NCBI GenBank assembly: GCA_025351765.1
Contig: JANXVH010000019.1
Location: 1-47,094, forward strand
Length of the DNA: 47,094 nt
Direction of reading: 5' to 3'
Origin: Pedobacter sp.
Lineage (GTDB): Bacteria; Bacteroidota; Bacteroidia; Sphingobacteriales; Sphingobacteriaceae
The position numbers were made by a program, and so were the translations under genes. Under the pieces are notes generated by a model. The model worked only from the letters and a program-made list of their open reading frames with translations, was not told the DNA's origin and searched no databases. Below, piece after piece: positions 28,001 through 36,696 of this stretch; position 1 is the stretch's first letter, and every line of letters starts with the position of its first letter.

Positions 28001-31000
28001 ATGTACCTGATTTTTGATACCGAAACTACTGGTTTGCCGCGTAATTGGAATGCACCGATTACCGATACAGAAAACTGGCCACGTTGTGTTCAGATAGCCT
28101 GGCAGCTCCATGACGATTTCGGTAATCTAATTGAAAATCAAGATTATCTGGTAAAACCTGATGGATTCAATATACCTTACGATGCAGAGCGAATTCATGG
28201 CATATCTACTGAACTAGCTATTGAGCAAGGTATGCTGCTCTTAGAGGTGCTAAAGAAATTTGTTGTTGCCTTATCTAAATCAAAATTTGTAGTAGGTCAA
28301 AATGTTGGGTTTGATGTTAACATTATGGGCTGTGAGTTCCATCGCCTTGGTATGGACAATATGCTTTCACAAATACCAGTTTTGGATACTTGTACTGAGG
28401 TTACTGCAGAATTACTTCGCTTGCCCGGGGGGCGAAACGGACGGTATAAGCTACCTACTTTAACGGAGCTTCATCAGTATCTTTTTGGAGAACCTTTCTC
28501 TGAAGCCCACAACGCCACGGCGGATGTTGAGGCAACCACAAGATGTTTCTTGCAACTGCTTAAAATAGATGTTTTTAAAGTAGATCAATTACAATGCGCA
28601 CCAGATTACTTAACGCTTTATAAGCAAAGAAACCCAGGTGTTATAGGCAAGATTGGTCTTAAACATGTTAACTTGAAGTCTTCTTCAGAAGATATTCGAA
28701 AAAGGCTTCAGCGAAAGGATGGATCTGGTTTTGGTAAGCAAGACCTGGCCATTAGCATTGAAAGTTTAAAAGATGCAGCTTTTGTGCATTTGCATAACCA
28801 TACCCAGTTCTCTGTATTACAGTCAACCATCAGTATCACCGATTTGGTGAAAAATGCTGCTGCGCAGAAAATGCCTGCTGTGGCTATGACGGATCATGCC
28901 AATATGATGGGTGCATTTCACTTTGTAACTCAGGTACTCAATCACAATAAAGCTGTTGAAGCTATAAATGCCACTGCAATTGAAAATGGAGCGCCGGCAA
29001 CAGAGGTTATTATAAAGCCCATTGTAGGATGCGAATTTTTTGTATGCGATAACCATGAGGATAAGAAAAGAAAAGACGATGGATATCAGGTAGTTTTGCT
29101 TGCAAAAAGCAAAAAGGGTTACCACAACCTGGCAAAAATGTCGTCCATTGCTTATACCAAAGGGTTTTATTATGTGCCCAGGATAGACAGGGCGATAATA
29201 GAAAAATATAAAGAAGATATCATTGTACTCTCTGGAAACTTATACGGCGAAATTTCCAGTAAGATTTTAAATATTGGTGAACGGCAGGCTGAAGAAGCTT
29301 TGTTATGGTGGAAGGAACAATTTGGCGATGATTTCTATATTGAAGTTATGCGCCACAATCAAGATGATGAGAACATAGTGAACGTAACCCTGATTTCTCT
29401 TGCGAGAAAACACAGTGTTAAGATCGTGGCTACAAATAATACTTATTATATTAATAAAAAGGATGCAAATGCGCACGACATCCTATTATGTGTTAAAGAC
29501 GGAGAAAAGCAAGCTACTCAAATAGGTAGAGGGCGCGGATACCGCTACGGATTGCCGAATCAGGAATATTATTTTAAGTCGGCCGACGAGATGAAGGCAC
29601 TTTTTGCAGATCTGCCTGAGGCGATCACCAATATCCAATCCATAGTAGACAAGATTGAGATATACAAGCTGGCCAGAGAAGTATTGTTGCCTAAATTTGA
29701 TATTCCACAAGAATTTGTTGTGGTGGAAGATGCGCTGGATGGCGGAAAGAGGGGTGAAAATAAATACCTAAGACACTTAACTTTTGTGGGCGCCCGCAAA
29801 CGTTATGGCGAGTTGACACTTGAAATTAATGAACGTCTGGATTTTGAACTTCAGACTATAGAGAAAACTGGGTACCCCGGGTATTTTCTTATCGTGCAGG
29901 ATTTCATAGCCATGGCAAGGCAGCTGGATGTTTCTGTAGGCCCTGGGCGGGGTTCTGCTGCGGGTTCAGTAGTAGCTTACTGCCTATGGATTACCAATAT
30001 AGATCCCATAAAGTACGACCTGTTGTTTGAGCGTTTTCTTAATCCTGATCGGGTTTCCATGCCGGATATTGATATCGATTTTGACGATGAAGGTAGAGGT
30101 CGTGTTATGGATTACGTAATAAAAAAATACGGCTCTAATCAGGTTGCACAGATCATCACCTATGGTACCATGGCTGCCAAATCTTCCATAAGAGATACGG
30201 CAAGAGTGTTGGATCTACCTTTGTTTGAGGCAGACAAGATTGCGAAGCTTATTCCCAATATGAAGCTTGCTAAGATTTTTACCCTGGATGAAAAGGCACT
30301 AAAGGGAGCCCTTAGAGCTGACGAATATGAGCGGGTACTGGAACTGAAAGCTATGGCCACCAGCAAGAATCTCAGCTCAGAAACAATATTACAAGCTCAG
30401 ATATTAGAAGGGTCTTTAAGAAATACAGGTATCCACGCTTGTGGGGTAATTATTACACCAGATGATATTACCAATTTTGTGCCCGTTGCTACAGCCAAAG
30501 ATTCTGATTTGTATGTAACTCAATTTGATAATTCTGTTGTAGAGAGTGCAGGCTTGCTTAAAATGGACTTTTTGGGGCTCAAAACCTTAACCCTCATAAA
30601 GGATACTGTTAAGTTGGTAAAGCAGGTTCATAATTTGGAGCTTGATCCTGATAATTTTCCTATAGATGATGTAAAGACCTACGAGCTTTTTCAAAGGGGT
30701 GAAACCATTGGTATTTTCCAATATGAAAGTAATGGAATGCAGAAGTATATGAAGGAACTTAAGCCCACCGTTTTTGGCGATTTGATTGCTATGAATGCGC
30801 TTTACCGCCCGGGTCCTTTGGAATATATCCCCAGCTTTGTCAAAAGAAAGAACGGGGAAGAGGAAATCAAGTACGATCTGGATGCTTGCGAAGAATACCT
30901 GAAAGAAACCTATGGAATTACTGTTTATCAGGAACAGGTAATGCTTTTATCGCAAAAATTGGCAGGTTTTACAAAAGGGGAGGCTGATGTTCTTCGTAAA

Positions 31001-32431
31001 GCAATGGGTAAGAAACAAAAGGAAGTGCTGGATAAAATGAAATCAAAATTTATCGATAAAGCAGCAGAAAAAGGTCATGATCCTGTTATTTTAGAGAAGA
31101 TCTGGAAAGATTGGGAAGCTTTTGCATCCTATGCCTTCAACAAATCCCATTCTACCTGTTATGCCTGGATTGCCTATCAAACGGCATATTTAAAGGCACA
31201 TTATCCTGCCGAATATATGGCTGCCGTGTTGTCTAACAACATGAGTGACATTAAACAGGTAGCTTTCTTCATGGAAGAATGTAAACAAATGGGTGTTCAG
31301 GTTTTGGGTCCTGATCTTAATGAATCTGACATTAAGTTTTCCATCAATGTTAAGAATCAGATTAGATTTGGGCTGTCAGGTATTAAAGGAGTTGGCGATA
31401 AAGCTGTAGAAAGTATCATACTGGATCGGTTGGAGAATGGATTGTATAAAAGTGTATATGATTTCGCTAAAAGATCAAATACACGCACTGTAAATAAAAA
31501 GGCTTACGAGAGTTTTGTGTATAGCGGAGCGTTTGATGGATTTGGTAATCATAGGGCACAATTCTTCTTTATCGGGCAAAACGATAAGATGAATGGTATA
31601 GAGAAACTGATTAAATACGCCAATGATTTTCAAAATAATGAATCCTCCTCGCAATCCTCCTTGTTTGGTGGTTCAGTTGCGGATCTTATTTCAGAGCCAA
31701 CTTTACCCGTAGCACCAGAGTGGACGCTGTTGGATCGGCTTAAATTTGAAAAGGATGCTATCGGTATCTTTCTAAGCGGTCACCCGCTTGACAACTATAA
31801 GTTAGAGCTGGAAAGGTTCTGTATACATAAGGTAAAGCACCTTTCTCTCGTTAATAAGATTAGAACAGGTGATACCAATGAGGATATCCTAGCAGATTTT
31901 GAGAGCATCAAGAACCGCGAACTCGTTGTTGGAGGTTTGGTGGTTTTAGCATCCCAACGCATAACAAAAACAGGGAAGCCATTTGGTACAATAGTTTTTG
32001 AGGATTATGAAGATACCTGCGAGCTGGCATTGTTTGGGGATGATTTTATTAAATTTAAGCAGTTTCTTACAGATGGCTATTTTCTACGTATAAACGGAAG
32101 AGTTGCCGAACGGTTTAGGAAGGAAGGAGACTGGGAGTTTAAAATTAATTCCATAGACTTATTGTCGGAAGTTAGGGATAAGCTGGCTAAGTCCATTACT
32201 TTACAAATTCCTCTAGAGAAAGTTACAGATGATTTAATGGGTCAAATTCATTCCTTATTGACACACAATAAGGAAAATTCAGAACACCAGCGTTGCCAGT
32301 TGTTGTTTGAAGTGCTAGACAGGGAGCAGAATGTTAGAATTAAAATGCCTTCAAAAACTATTAAAATTAACCCCAATAACTATTTGCTGGAACAATTGAA
32401 TGCACTGGATGTTAACCCTACGTTGAACTAA
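28001..32431 (+). CDS. dnaE: DNA polymerase III alpha subunit with fused N-terminal DnaQ-type 3'-5' exonuclease
   Basis: Replicative polymerase of 1476 residues, about 300 longer than E. coli DnaE because of an N-terminal DEDDh exonuclease (about 1-190). Its motifs are FDTETTG (Asp6, Glu8), RIHGIS, VGQNVGFDV and HNATADVEATTR. A PHP domain begins at VHLHNHTQFS (His263, His265, His267). The polymerase core carries the catalytic aspartates in PDIDIDFDDEGRGRVMDY (about 688-705) and VYQEQVM. A helix-hairpin-helix (LSGIKGVGDKA) and an OB fold (GKPFGTIVFEDYED) follow. The PHP site is degenerate: where active PHP domains have TND.HY this has TNNTYY (479-483), and the His of HLxLLAK is Gln. Proofreading is therefore expected from the fused DnaQ part. 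Confidence 0.96.
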   Translation: MYLIFDTETTGLPRNWNAPITDTENWPRCVQIAWQLHDDFGNLIENQDYLVKPDGFNIPYDAERIHGISTELAIEQGMLLLEVLKKFVVALSKSKFVVGQNVGFDVNIMGCEFHRLGMDNMLSQIPVLDTCTEVTAELLRLPGGRNGRYKLPTLTELHQYLFGEPFSEAHNATADVEATTRCFLQLLKIDVFKVDQLQCAPDYLTLYKQRNPGVIGKIGLKHVNLKSSSEDIRKRLQRKDGSGFGKQDLAISIESLKDAAFVHLHNHTQFSVLQSTISITDLVKNAAAQKMPAVAMTDHANMMGAFHFVTQVLNHNKAVEAINATAIENGAPATEVIIKPIVGCEFFVCDNHEDKKRKDDGYQVVLLAKSKKGYHNLAKMSSIAYTKGFYYVPRIDRAIIEKYKEDIIVLSGNLYGEISSKILNIGERQAEEALLWWKEQFGDDFYIEVMRHNQDDENIVNVTLISLARKHSVKIVATNNTYYINKKDANAHDILLCVKDGEKQATQIGRGRGYRYGLPNQEYYFKSADEMKALFADLPEAITNIQSIVDKIEIYKLAREVLLPKFDIPQEFVVVEDALDGGKRGENKYLRHLTFVGARKRYGELTLEINERLDFELQTIEKTGYPGYFLIVQDFIAMARQLDVSVGPGRGSAAGSVVAYCLWITNIDPIKYDLLFERFLNPDRVSMPDIDIDFDDEGRGRVMDYVIKKYGSNQVAQIITYGTMAAKSSIRDTARVLDLPLFEADKIAKLIPNMKLAKIFTLDEKALKGALRADEYERVLELKAMATSKNLSSETILQAQILEGSLRNTGIHACGVIITPDDITNFVPVATAKDSDLYVTQFDNSVVESAGLLKMDFLGLKTLTLIKDTVKLVKQVHNLELDPDNFPIDDVKTYELFQRGETIGIFQYESNGMQKYMKELKPTVFGDLIAMNALYRPGPLEYIPSFVKRKNGEEEIKYDLDACEEYLKETYGITVYQEQVMLLSQKLAGFTKGEADVLRKAMGKKQKEVLDKMKSKFIDKAAEKGHDPVILEKIWKDWEAFASYAFNKSHSTCYAWIAYQTAYLKAHYPAEYMAAVLSNNMSDIKQVAFFMEECKQMGVQVLGPDLNESDIKFSINVKNQIRFGLSGIKGVGDKAVESIILDRLENGLYKSVYDFAKRSNTRTVNKKAYESFVYSGAFDGFGNHRAQFFFIGQNDKMNGIEKLIKYANDFQNNESSSQSSLFGGSVADLISEPTLPVAPEWTLLDRLKFEKDAIGIFLSGHPLDNYKLELERFCIHKVKHLSLVNKIRTGDTNEDILADFESIKNRELVVGGLVVLASQRITKTGKPFGTIVFEDYEDTCELALFGDDFIKFKQFLTDGYFLRINGRVAERFRKEGDWEFKINSIDLLSEVRDKLAKSITLQIPLEKVTDDLMGQIHSLLTHNKENSEHQRCQLLFEVLDREQNVRIKMPSKTIKINPNNYLLEQLNALDVNPTLN

Positions 32432-32452
32432 TGTCATTTTGGCATGAGCTAA

Positions 32453-32484
32453 TTTGAATGGCATTACAATTGATTATATATTTG
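32453..32484 (+). promoter_or_regulatory. Bacteroidota-type promoter of trxA
   Basis: TTTG (32453-32456), a 20-nt spacer and TATATTTG (32477-32484) are an exact match to the Bacteroidota housekeeping consensus. It leaves about 14 nt between the predicted transcript start and the trxA ATG. This is the clearest promoter in the window. Confidence 0.7.
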
Positions 32485-32504
32485 TATAAATAAAAATAAG
32501 AATT

Positions 32505-32822
32505 ATGGCTTTGGAAATAACAGATGCAAATTTCGAGGAACTTGTATTAAAATCAGATAAACCCGTTTTGGTTGATTTTTGGGCAGAATGGTGTGGACCA
32601 TGTCGCATGGTAGGACCTGTAGTAGATGAGATCTCAAAAGAATATGAAGGAAAAGCAATTGTAGGTAAAGTTAATGTCGACAATAATCCTCAGATCTCTA
32701 CTCAATTTGGTATTCGAAACATTCCTGCTTTATTATATTTCAAAAATGGAGAAGTAGTAGATAAGCAAGTTGGAGCTGTTCCAAAATCTGTATTAGCTGG
32801 TAAATTAGACAAACAGTTGTAA
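32505..32822 (+). CDS. trxA: Thioredoxin
   Basis: Cytoplasmic disulfide reductase of 105 residues, the usual thioredoxin length. It has [14 protein letters not shown] with the classic WCGPC site (about residues 29-33), the structural Asp in LVDFW, and the cis-Pro segment [10 protein letters not shown]. It has its own promoter upstream and its own terminator downstream, so it forms a one-gene unit. Confidence 0.97.
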   Translation: MALEITDANFEELVLKSDKPVLVDFWAEWCGPCRMVGPVVDEISKEYEGKAIVGKVNVDNNPQISTQFGIRNIPALLYFKNGEVVDKQVGAVPKSVLAGKLDKQL

Positions 32823-32844
32823 CAACTAACTACATATACTTTTT

Positions 32845-32877
32845 AAAAAGCGTTCATGAATAATGAGCGCTTTTTTT
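32845..32877 (+). terminator. Rho-independent terminator of trxA
   Basis: A 13-bp stem (32845-32857 with 32863-32875, one G-U pair) with a 5-nt loop and a run of T at 32871-32877. It lies 23 nt after the trxA stop. The first in-frame ATG of the next gene (32856) lies inside the left arm. Confidence 0.85.
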
Positions 32878-32888
32878 ATATTTACCCT

Positions 32889-33809
32889 ATGCAATCAACC
32901 ATCGATCAGCAATACATTCCTTTTGGCGCTAACCTGGAATTGCTAGCCAAGCAGGTTGTTGAAGGCTTCATTACTGGTCTTCATAAAAGTCCTTTCCATG
33001 GTTTCTCTGTGGAATTTGCTGAACACCGGCTGTACAACAGAGGCGATAATATTAAAAATATCGATTGGAAGCTTTTTGCGCGGACAGATAAAATGTTTAT
33101 TAAGAGATATGAGGAAGAAACCAATTTGCGTTGCCAGTTCATTATAGATGTTTCTTCGTCTATGTATTTTCCGGAGAAGTTATACAATAAATTAAGATTT
33201 TCAATAGAGGCAACAGCGGCGCTTATCTTTTTGCTACGTAGACAGCGGGATGCATTTGGACTGAGCCTATTTTCAGACCATCTATTATTAAACACGCCCG
33301 CGAAATCTACAACTACACATCAAAAGTATTTGTTCAGCCATTTAGAGACACTTTTAAATACAGAGCAACTAAATGTTAAAACTAATTTAGAACAGGCATT
33401 GCATCAAATCGCAGAGCTTATACATAAAAGATCGATGGTAGTTGTTTTCAGTGACCTGCTGAACACAATTCAAGATGAAAAAAGTACAGAAGCGCTATTT
33501 TCTGCCCTACAGCATTTAAAGTTCAACAAACACGAAGTATTGATTTTTAACGTAACTGACAAATCTAAAGAAATAGACTTCGATTTTGAAAATAGGCCTT
33601 ATGAATTTGTTGATATGGAAACCGGAAATGTGGTTAAAGCACATGCGTCTAAAGTAAAAGAAGCCTACCTTTCAAAGATGCAGAATTACAGGCAAAACAT
33701 CCAGTTGAAATGCACACAATACAAAATAGATATGATTGATGCCGATATCTCGGGAGGGTTCTATCCAATATTACAGGGTTATTTGATCAAGCGGCAGAAG
33801 ATGAGCTGA
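32889..33809 (+). CDS. DUF58 / von Willebrand A-like protein
   Basis: Cytoplasmic protein of the DUF58 family, often found next to MoxR ATPases. Landmarks are RLYNRGDNIKNIDWKLFART (the family RxYxxGDxxxxIDW block), FIIDVSSSMYF with the MIDAS DxSxS, and VVVFSDLL. I chose the ATG at 32889 because the upstream in-frame ATG at 32856 lies in the trxA terminator stem; the resulting protein has 306 residues and begins MQSTIDQQYIPF. The leader is then extremely short: a TATATTTA element lies at 32877-32884, so the transcript may be almost leaderless or come from readthrough. No MoxR gene is in the window. The 3' end overlaps the aminotransferase gene by 23 nt. Confidence 0.85.
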   Translation: MQSTIDQQYIPFGANLELLAKQVVEGFITGLHKSPFHGFSVEFAEHRLYNRGDNIKNIDWKLFARTDKMFIKRYEEETNLRCQFIIDVSSSMYFPEKLYNKLRFSIEATAALIFLLRRQRDAFGLSLFSDHLLLNTPAKSTTTHQKYLFSHLETLLNTEQLNVKTNLEQALHQIAELIHKRSMVVVFSDLLNTIQDEKSTEALFSALQHLKFNKHEVLIFNVTDKSKEIDFDFENRPYEFVDMETGNVVKAHASKVKEAYLSKMQNYRQNIQLKCTQYKIDMIDADISGGFYPILQGYLIKRQKMS

Positions 33810-34980
33810 TGTTTTTTAAGATAATTGAACAAGCTTTAATGATCTCTTCTTTAGTAATAATTAAAGGCGGAGCTATGCGCATCGCATTACTGCAATGCAA
33901 AAACCAGTCACTAATTACGCCATCTTCAATACAAGCATCAATAACCTTTTTGTTCAAATCAAAATTCTCAAATTCTATAGCGATCATTAATCCAATTCCC
34001 CTTACCGACTTAATCATAGGGTGAACTAGCAATTCTTTGAACAATTCGCCTTTGCTGCGCACGCCAGCAACCATGTTTTCACGCACAATAGTCTTCAGTG
34101 TAGCCAAACCTGCCGCGCAACTTACTGGATGCCCACCAAACGTTGTGATATGTCCGAGGATTGGATTAGTGGCAAGCGAAAGCATGATTTCTCTTGAACT
34201 TATAAAAGCACCTATTGGCATTCCGCCGCCAATCCCTTTGGCAAGTAATAGGATGTCTGGAACAACATCGAAATGTTCAAATCCAAACATTTTACCAGTT
34301 CTTCCAAAACCACACTGAATCTCATCCAGAATAAGTAAGGTTCCTGTTTCAGTACACTTTTGCCTTAACGCTTTGAAGTAGGCTTTGTCTGCTATCCTGA
34401 CTCCAGCTTCACCCTGTATCGTTTCGATAAATACTGCAGCTGTTTTTGAGGTGATGCGCTCCAGATCCTTAACGTTATTGTAATCGATGAATTTTACATC
34501 AGGGAGTAATGGGCGATAAGCTTGCTTAAACTCTTCATTTCCCATCAGGCTCAACGCACCTTGCGTACTTCCATGGTAAGAGTTATTACAAGCAATAAAT
34601 TCAGTGCACCCAGTAAATCTTTTGGCAAGTTTCATGGCACCCTCAACTGCCTCTGTGCCAGAATTAACAAAATAAGTGCAGTGTAAAGGATCGGGTAGCA
34701 AGTCAGCTAATGCCTTAGCAAAATTAACCTGAGGGCTTTGTACAAACTCGCCATACACCATGATGTGCATGTAGCTTTCAGCCTGATCCTTTACTGCTCT
34801 AACAACCTCGGGATGGCAATGCCCTACGTTACTTACTCCTATGCCTGCAATCAGATCCATATAGGCTCTTCCCGCTGTGTCATAGAGGTATATGCCTTTG
34901 GCTCTTGAAAATTCTAAAAGAAGTGGTGCTAATGTTGTTTGGGCATTATACTGAAGAAATAGCTGGCGTTGTGTAAGCAT
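33787..34980 (-). CDS. Class III PLP aminotransferase (acetylornithine/ornithine/4-aminobutyrate type)
   Basis: Cytoplasmic transaminase of 397 residues. YFVNSGTEAVEGAMKLAKR binds phosphate, NNSYHGSTQGALS is the family block, LILDEIQCGFGRTGKMF contains the PLP Asp, and LLAKGIGGGMPIGAF has the Schiff-base Lys. THFGGHP-like (TTFGGHPVSCAAGL) follows. Length and motifs fit the acetylornithine/ornithine aminotransferase group, but substrate residues are not decisive and there are no arginine-biosynthesis neighbours. It is convergent with and overlaps the DUF58 gene by 23 nt. Confidence 0.88.
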   Translation of the reverse strand: MLTQRQLFLQYNAQTTLAPLLLEFSRAKGIYLYDTAGRAYMDLIAGIGVSNVGHCHPEVVRAVKDQAESYMHIMVYGEFVQSPQVNFAKALADLLPDPLHCTYFVNSGTEAVEGAMKLAKRFTGCTEFIACNNSYHGSTQGALSLMGNEEFKQAYRPLLPDVKFIDYNNVKDLERITSKTAAVFIETIQGEAGVRIADKAYFKALRQKCTETGTLLILDEIQCGFGRTGKMFGFEHFDVVPDILLLAKGIGGGMPIGAFISSREIMLSLATNPILGHITTFGGHPVSCAAGLATLKTIVRENMVAGVRSKGELFKELLVHPMIKSVRGIGLMIAIEFENFDLNKKVIDACIEDGVISDWFLHCSNAMRIAPPLIITKEEIIKACSIILKNISSSSAA

Positions 34981-35004
34981 TTGCCAAAACTACTAAATAT
35001 TCGG

Positions 35005-35451
35005 CTAAGGGCGTTCCTGAGAACGGTATTTAGACAATATCTCCTTTTTAAAGGCTTCCTTTGCCCTATAAAATTTACCCACAATCTTAATGGGTAAGTT
35101 CGATTTTAGTTTGTTGTAGTATTTTTTTTCTAAGTTGAGTTCTCTTTGTTTAATGTTGAAATCATTAACAATCAGTGCTTGAACTTCACTATCAGAAAGC
35201 TGTTCGATCTCATTAATCTTACGGAAACTGATCATCTTTTGCATACGTTCTTTACGCAGGTCAGACTGTTCTTTTTGCCATGAATTATAAATGGGCCAAA
35301 AGATTTTAGCGTCATCAGACGATAGTTCTAGTTTCTCGGTCAAATAGTCTATTTTATAAGCTTCTATTTCCTTAAACCTATCACCTCCATGTTGCGCAGA
35401 GGATATGAAAGGAAATGTAAAAAGAAGCGCTATAACGATTAGATATTTCAT
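35005..35451 (-). CDS. Small periplasmic helical protein of the sigma-factor operon
   Basis: A 148-residue protein with a signal peptide (1-19, SSA/Q). The rest is predicted helical and highly charged (KIDYLTEKLELSSDDAKIFW, EKKYYNKLKSNLPIK). It resembles, in size and composition, the Spy/CpxP-like periplasmic sensors paired with ECF sigma factors in Bacteroidota, though I see no LTxxQ pair. It follows the candidate anti-sigma gene by 14 nt. Function unproven; a role in sensing envelope state is an inference from context. Confidence 0.6.
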   Translation of the reverse strand: MKYLIVIALLFTFPFISSAQHGGDRFKEIEAYKIDYLTEKLELSSDDAKIFWPIYNSWQKEQSDLRKERMQKMISFRKINEIEQLSDSEVQALIVNDFNIKQRELNLEKKYYNKLKSNLPIKIVGKFYRAKEAFKKEILSKYRSQERP

Positions 35452-35465
35452 TTAGATAGTATTTA

Positions 35466-36086
35466 TTAATAGTTGGTAGTTAAATCAGCAGAAGAAAAGT
35501 TAGTAAGGATATAGTTTTCCAATGCTGTCTGGTCGTTAGATACTTTGTTTATTTCCGGTGCAGATATATGCTCAATAATTACATCTTCATCAATGTCAAA
35601 AAGGATTTGCTCCGTGGCCATGTCAGCATTATTAACATGCTGAACAGTAGGAGCCTGGTTAAAATAAACTCCCAATCCTGCAACAATTACAAAACAGGCA
35701 GCAGAAGCATATTTTAATAATTTAGAGTGCCAAAGACGAACAATTTTAGATTTTTGACCAACACCCGTAGTTTTAGCTACAATTGCAGCTTTTGATTGTT
35801 TAAAGTAATTTACGGGAACATTATATTCTTGACCCGTTGTTTTTAAGGTCTCTAGCAATGTTTTGGTTTCTATACTTTCGACCAGACCTTCGAAATAAAG
35901 ATGCGGTACCTCAAAACCATAATTAGCGGCTTCCGCCTTTAACTTCTCCAAATAAATTCTGGATGATATCTGGCTATTTAAATCATTAAAATAACCATTT
36001 GGAACAGAAAAAACCTCCCTCACAGAAATCTCAGCTAATGTGGGTGCTTCCTCTTTCCAATTCTTATTTTCTAAATTCTCTCCCAT
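35466..36086 (-). CDS. Candidate anti-sigma factor with three VPxxYF repeats
   Basis: A 206-residue protein with one membrane segment near residues 128-146 (LKYASAACFVIVAGLGVYF), a cytoplasmic N-terminal half and a periplasmic C-terminal half. That topology and its position 34 nt after an ECF sigma gene suggest an anti-sigma factor. It has no ZAS-domain HxxxCxxC motif. The N-terminal half contains three short repeats of the form VPxxYF, at residues 28-33 (VPNGYF), 60-65 (VPHLYF) and 90-95 (VPVNYF), 30-32 residues apart. The repeats could be the sigma-binding surface. I do not recognise a named family with certainty. Confidence 0.6.
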   Translation of the reverse strand: MGENLENKNWKEEAPTLAEISVREVFSVPNGYFNDLNSQISSRIYLEKLKAEAANYGFEVPHLYFEGLVESIETKTLLETLKTTGQEYNVPVNYFKQSKAAIVAKTTGVGQKSKIVRLWHSKLLKYASAACFVIVAGLGVYFNQAPTVQHVNNADMATEQILFDIDEDVIIEHISAPEINKVSNDQTALENYILTNFSSADLTTNY

Positions 36087-36120
36087 TATAGATATATGGA
36101 TGTTTTAAATGGCAAAAGGT

Positions 36121-36681
36121 TTAAAAGGTAATATCCTCATTTCGCAAAAAAGCTTCAATTTTTTTTGTTGCGATATGAAATGAAGCTTTCAATGCTCCTA
36201 CGCTTGTTCCTGTAATTTCAGAGATTTCCTCATATTTAAGGTCGTCGTAATATTTCATGTTAAAAATCAGGCGTTGTTTATCCGGTAAGGTTAGTATTGC
36301 CTGCTGCAGTTTCATCTGAATCTTATCTCCGTTAAAATAAGACGAAGCAACAAGAGTTTCACTCAGCTCTGACGAAACTTCATCTATTGGTATATTGTTT
36401 TTTTGTTTCTTCTTGTTCAGAAAGGTGATAGACTCGTTTGAAGCTATTCTATATATCCAAGTATAAAGCTGCGAATCGCTACGGAATTTCTCCAGGTTCT
36501 TCCAAACCTTTATAAATACATCCTGAACTAAATCATCAGCATCATCATGGTCAATTACCAAGCGACGAATGTGCCAGTAAATCTTTTGTTGGTATTTATT
36601 TAAAAGCAAGTTGAAGGCTTCGTTACGAGTTTTTTCAATTGAAAATTTCTCTAGAATCTCTGAGTCTTCAACTTGCTTCAT
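36121..36681 (-). CDS. ECF RNA polymerase sigma factor
   Basis: A sigma-70 family factor of 186 residues with region 2 (DADDLVQDVFIKVWKNLEKF, about 47-66, containing the -10 recognition helix) and region 4 (LTLPDKQRLIFNMKYYDDLK, YEEISEITGTSVGALKASF, about 130-175). Region 3 is absent, as in ECF sigmas. It begins 15 nt after the transketolase C-terminal gene and is followed by a candidate anti-sigma gene and a periplasmic protein gene, an arrangement common for envelope-stress regulators. No separate promoter is seen in the 15-nt gap, so it may be cotranscribed with the transketolase genes. Confidence 0.92.
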   Translation of the reverse strand: MKQVEDSEILEKFSIEKTRNEAFNLLLNKYQQKIYWHIRRLVIDHDDADDLVQDVFIKVWKNLEKFRSDSQLYTWIYRIASNESITFLNKKKQKNNIPIDEVSSELSETLVASSYFNGDKIQMKLQQAILTLPDKQRLIFNMKYYDDLKYEEISEITGTSVGALKASFHIATKKIEAFLRNEDITF

Positions 36682-36696
36682 GTTCCGGTTTAACGC

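Noticed and set aside
32856..32888. Upstream ATG as the DUF58 start
   Set aside because: It lies inside the stem of the trxA terminator, and the extra residues do not resemble DUF58 proteins.
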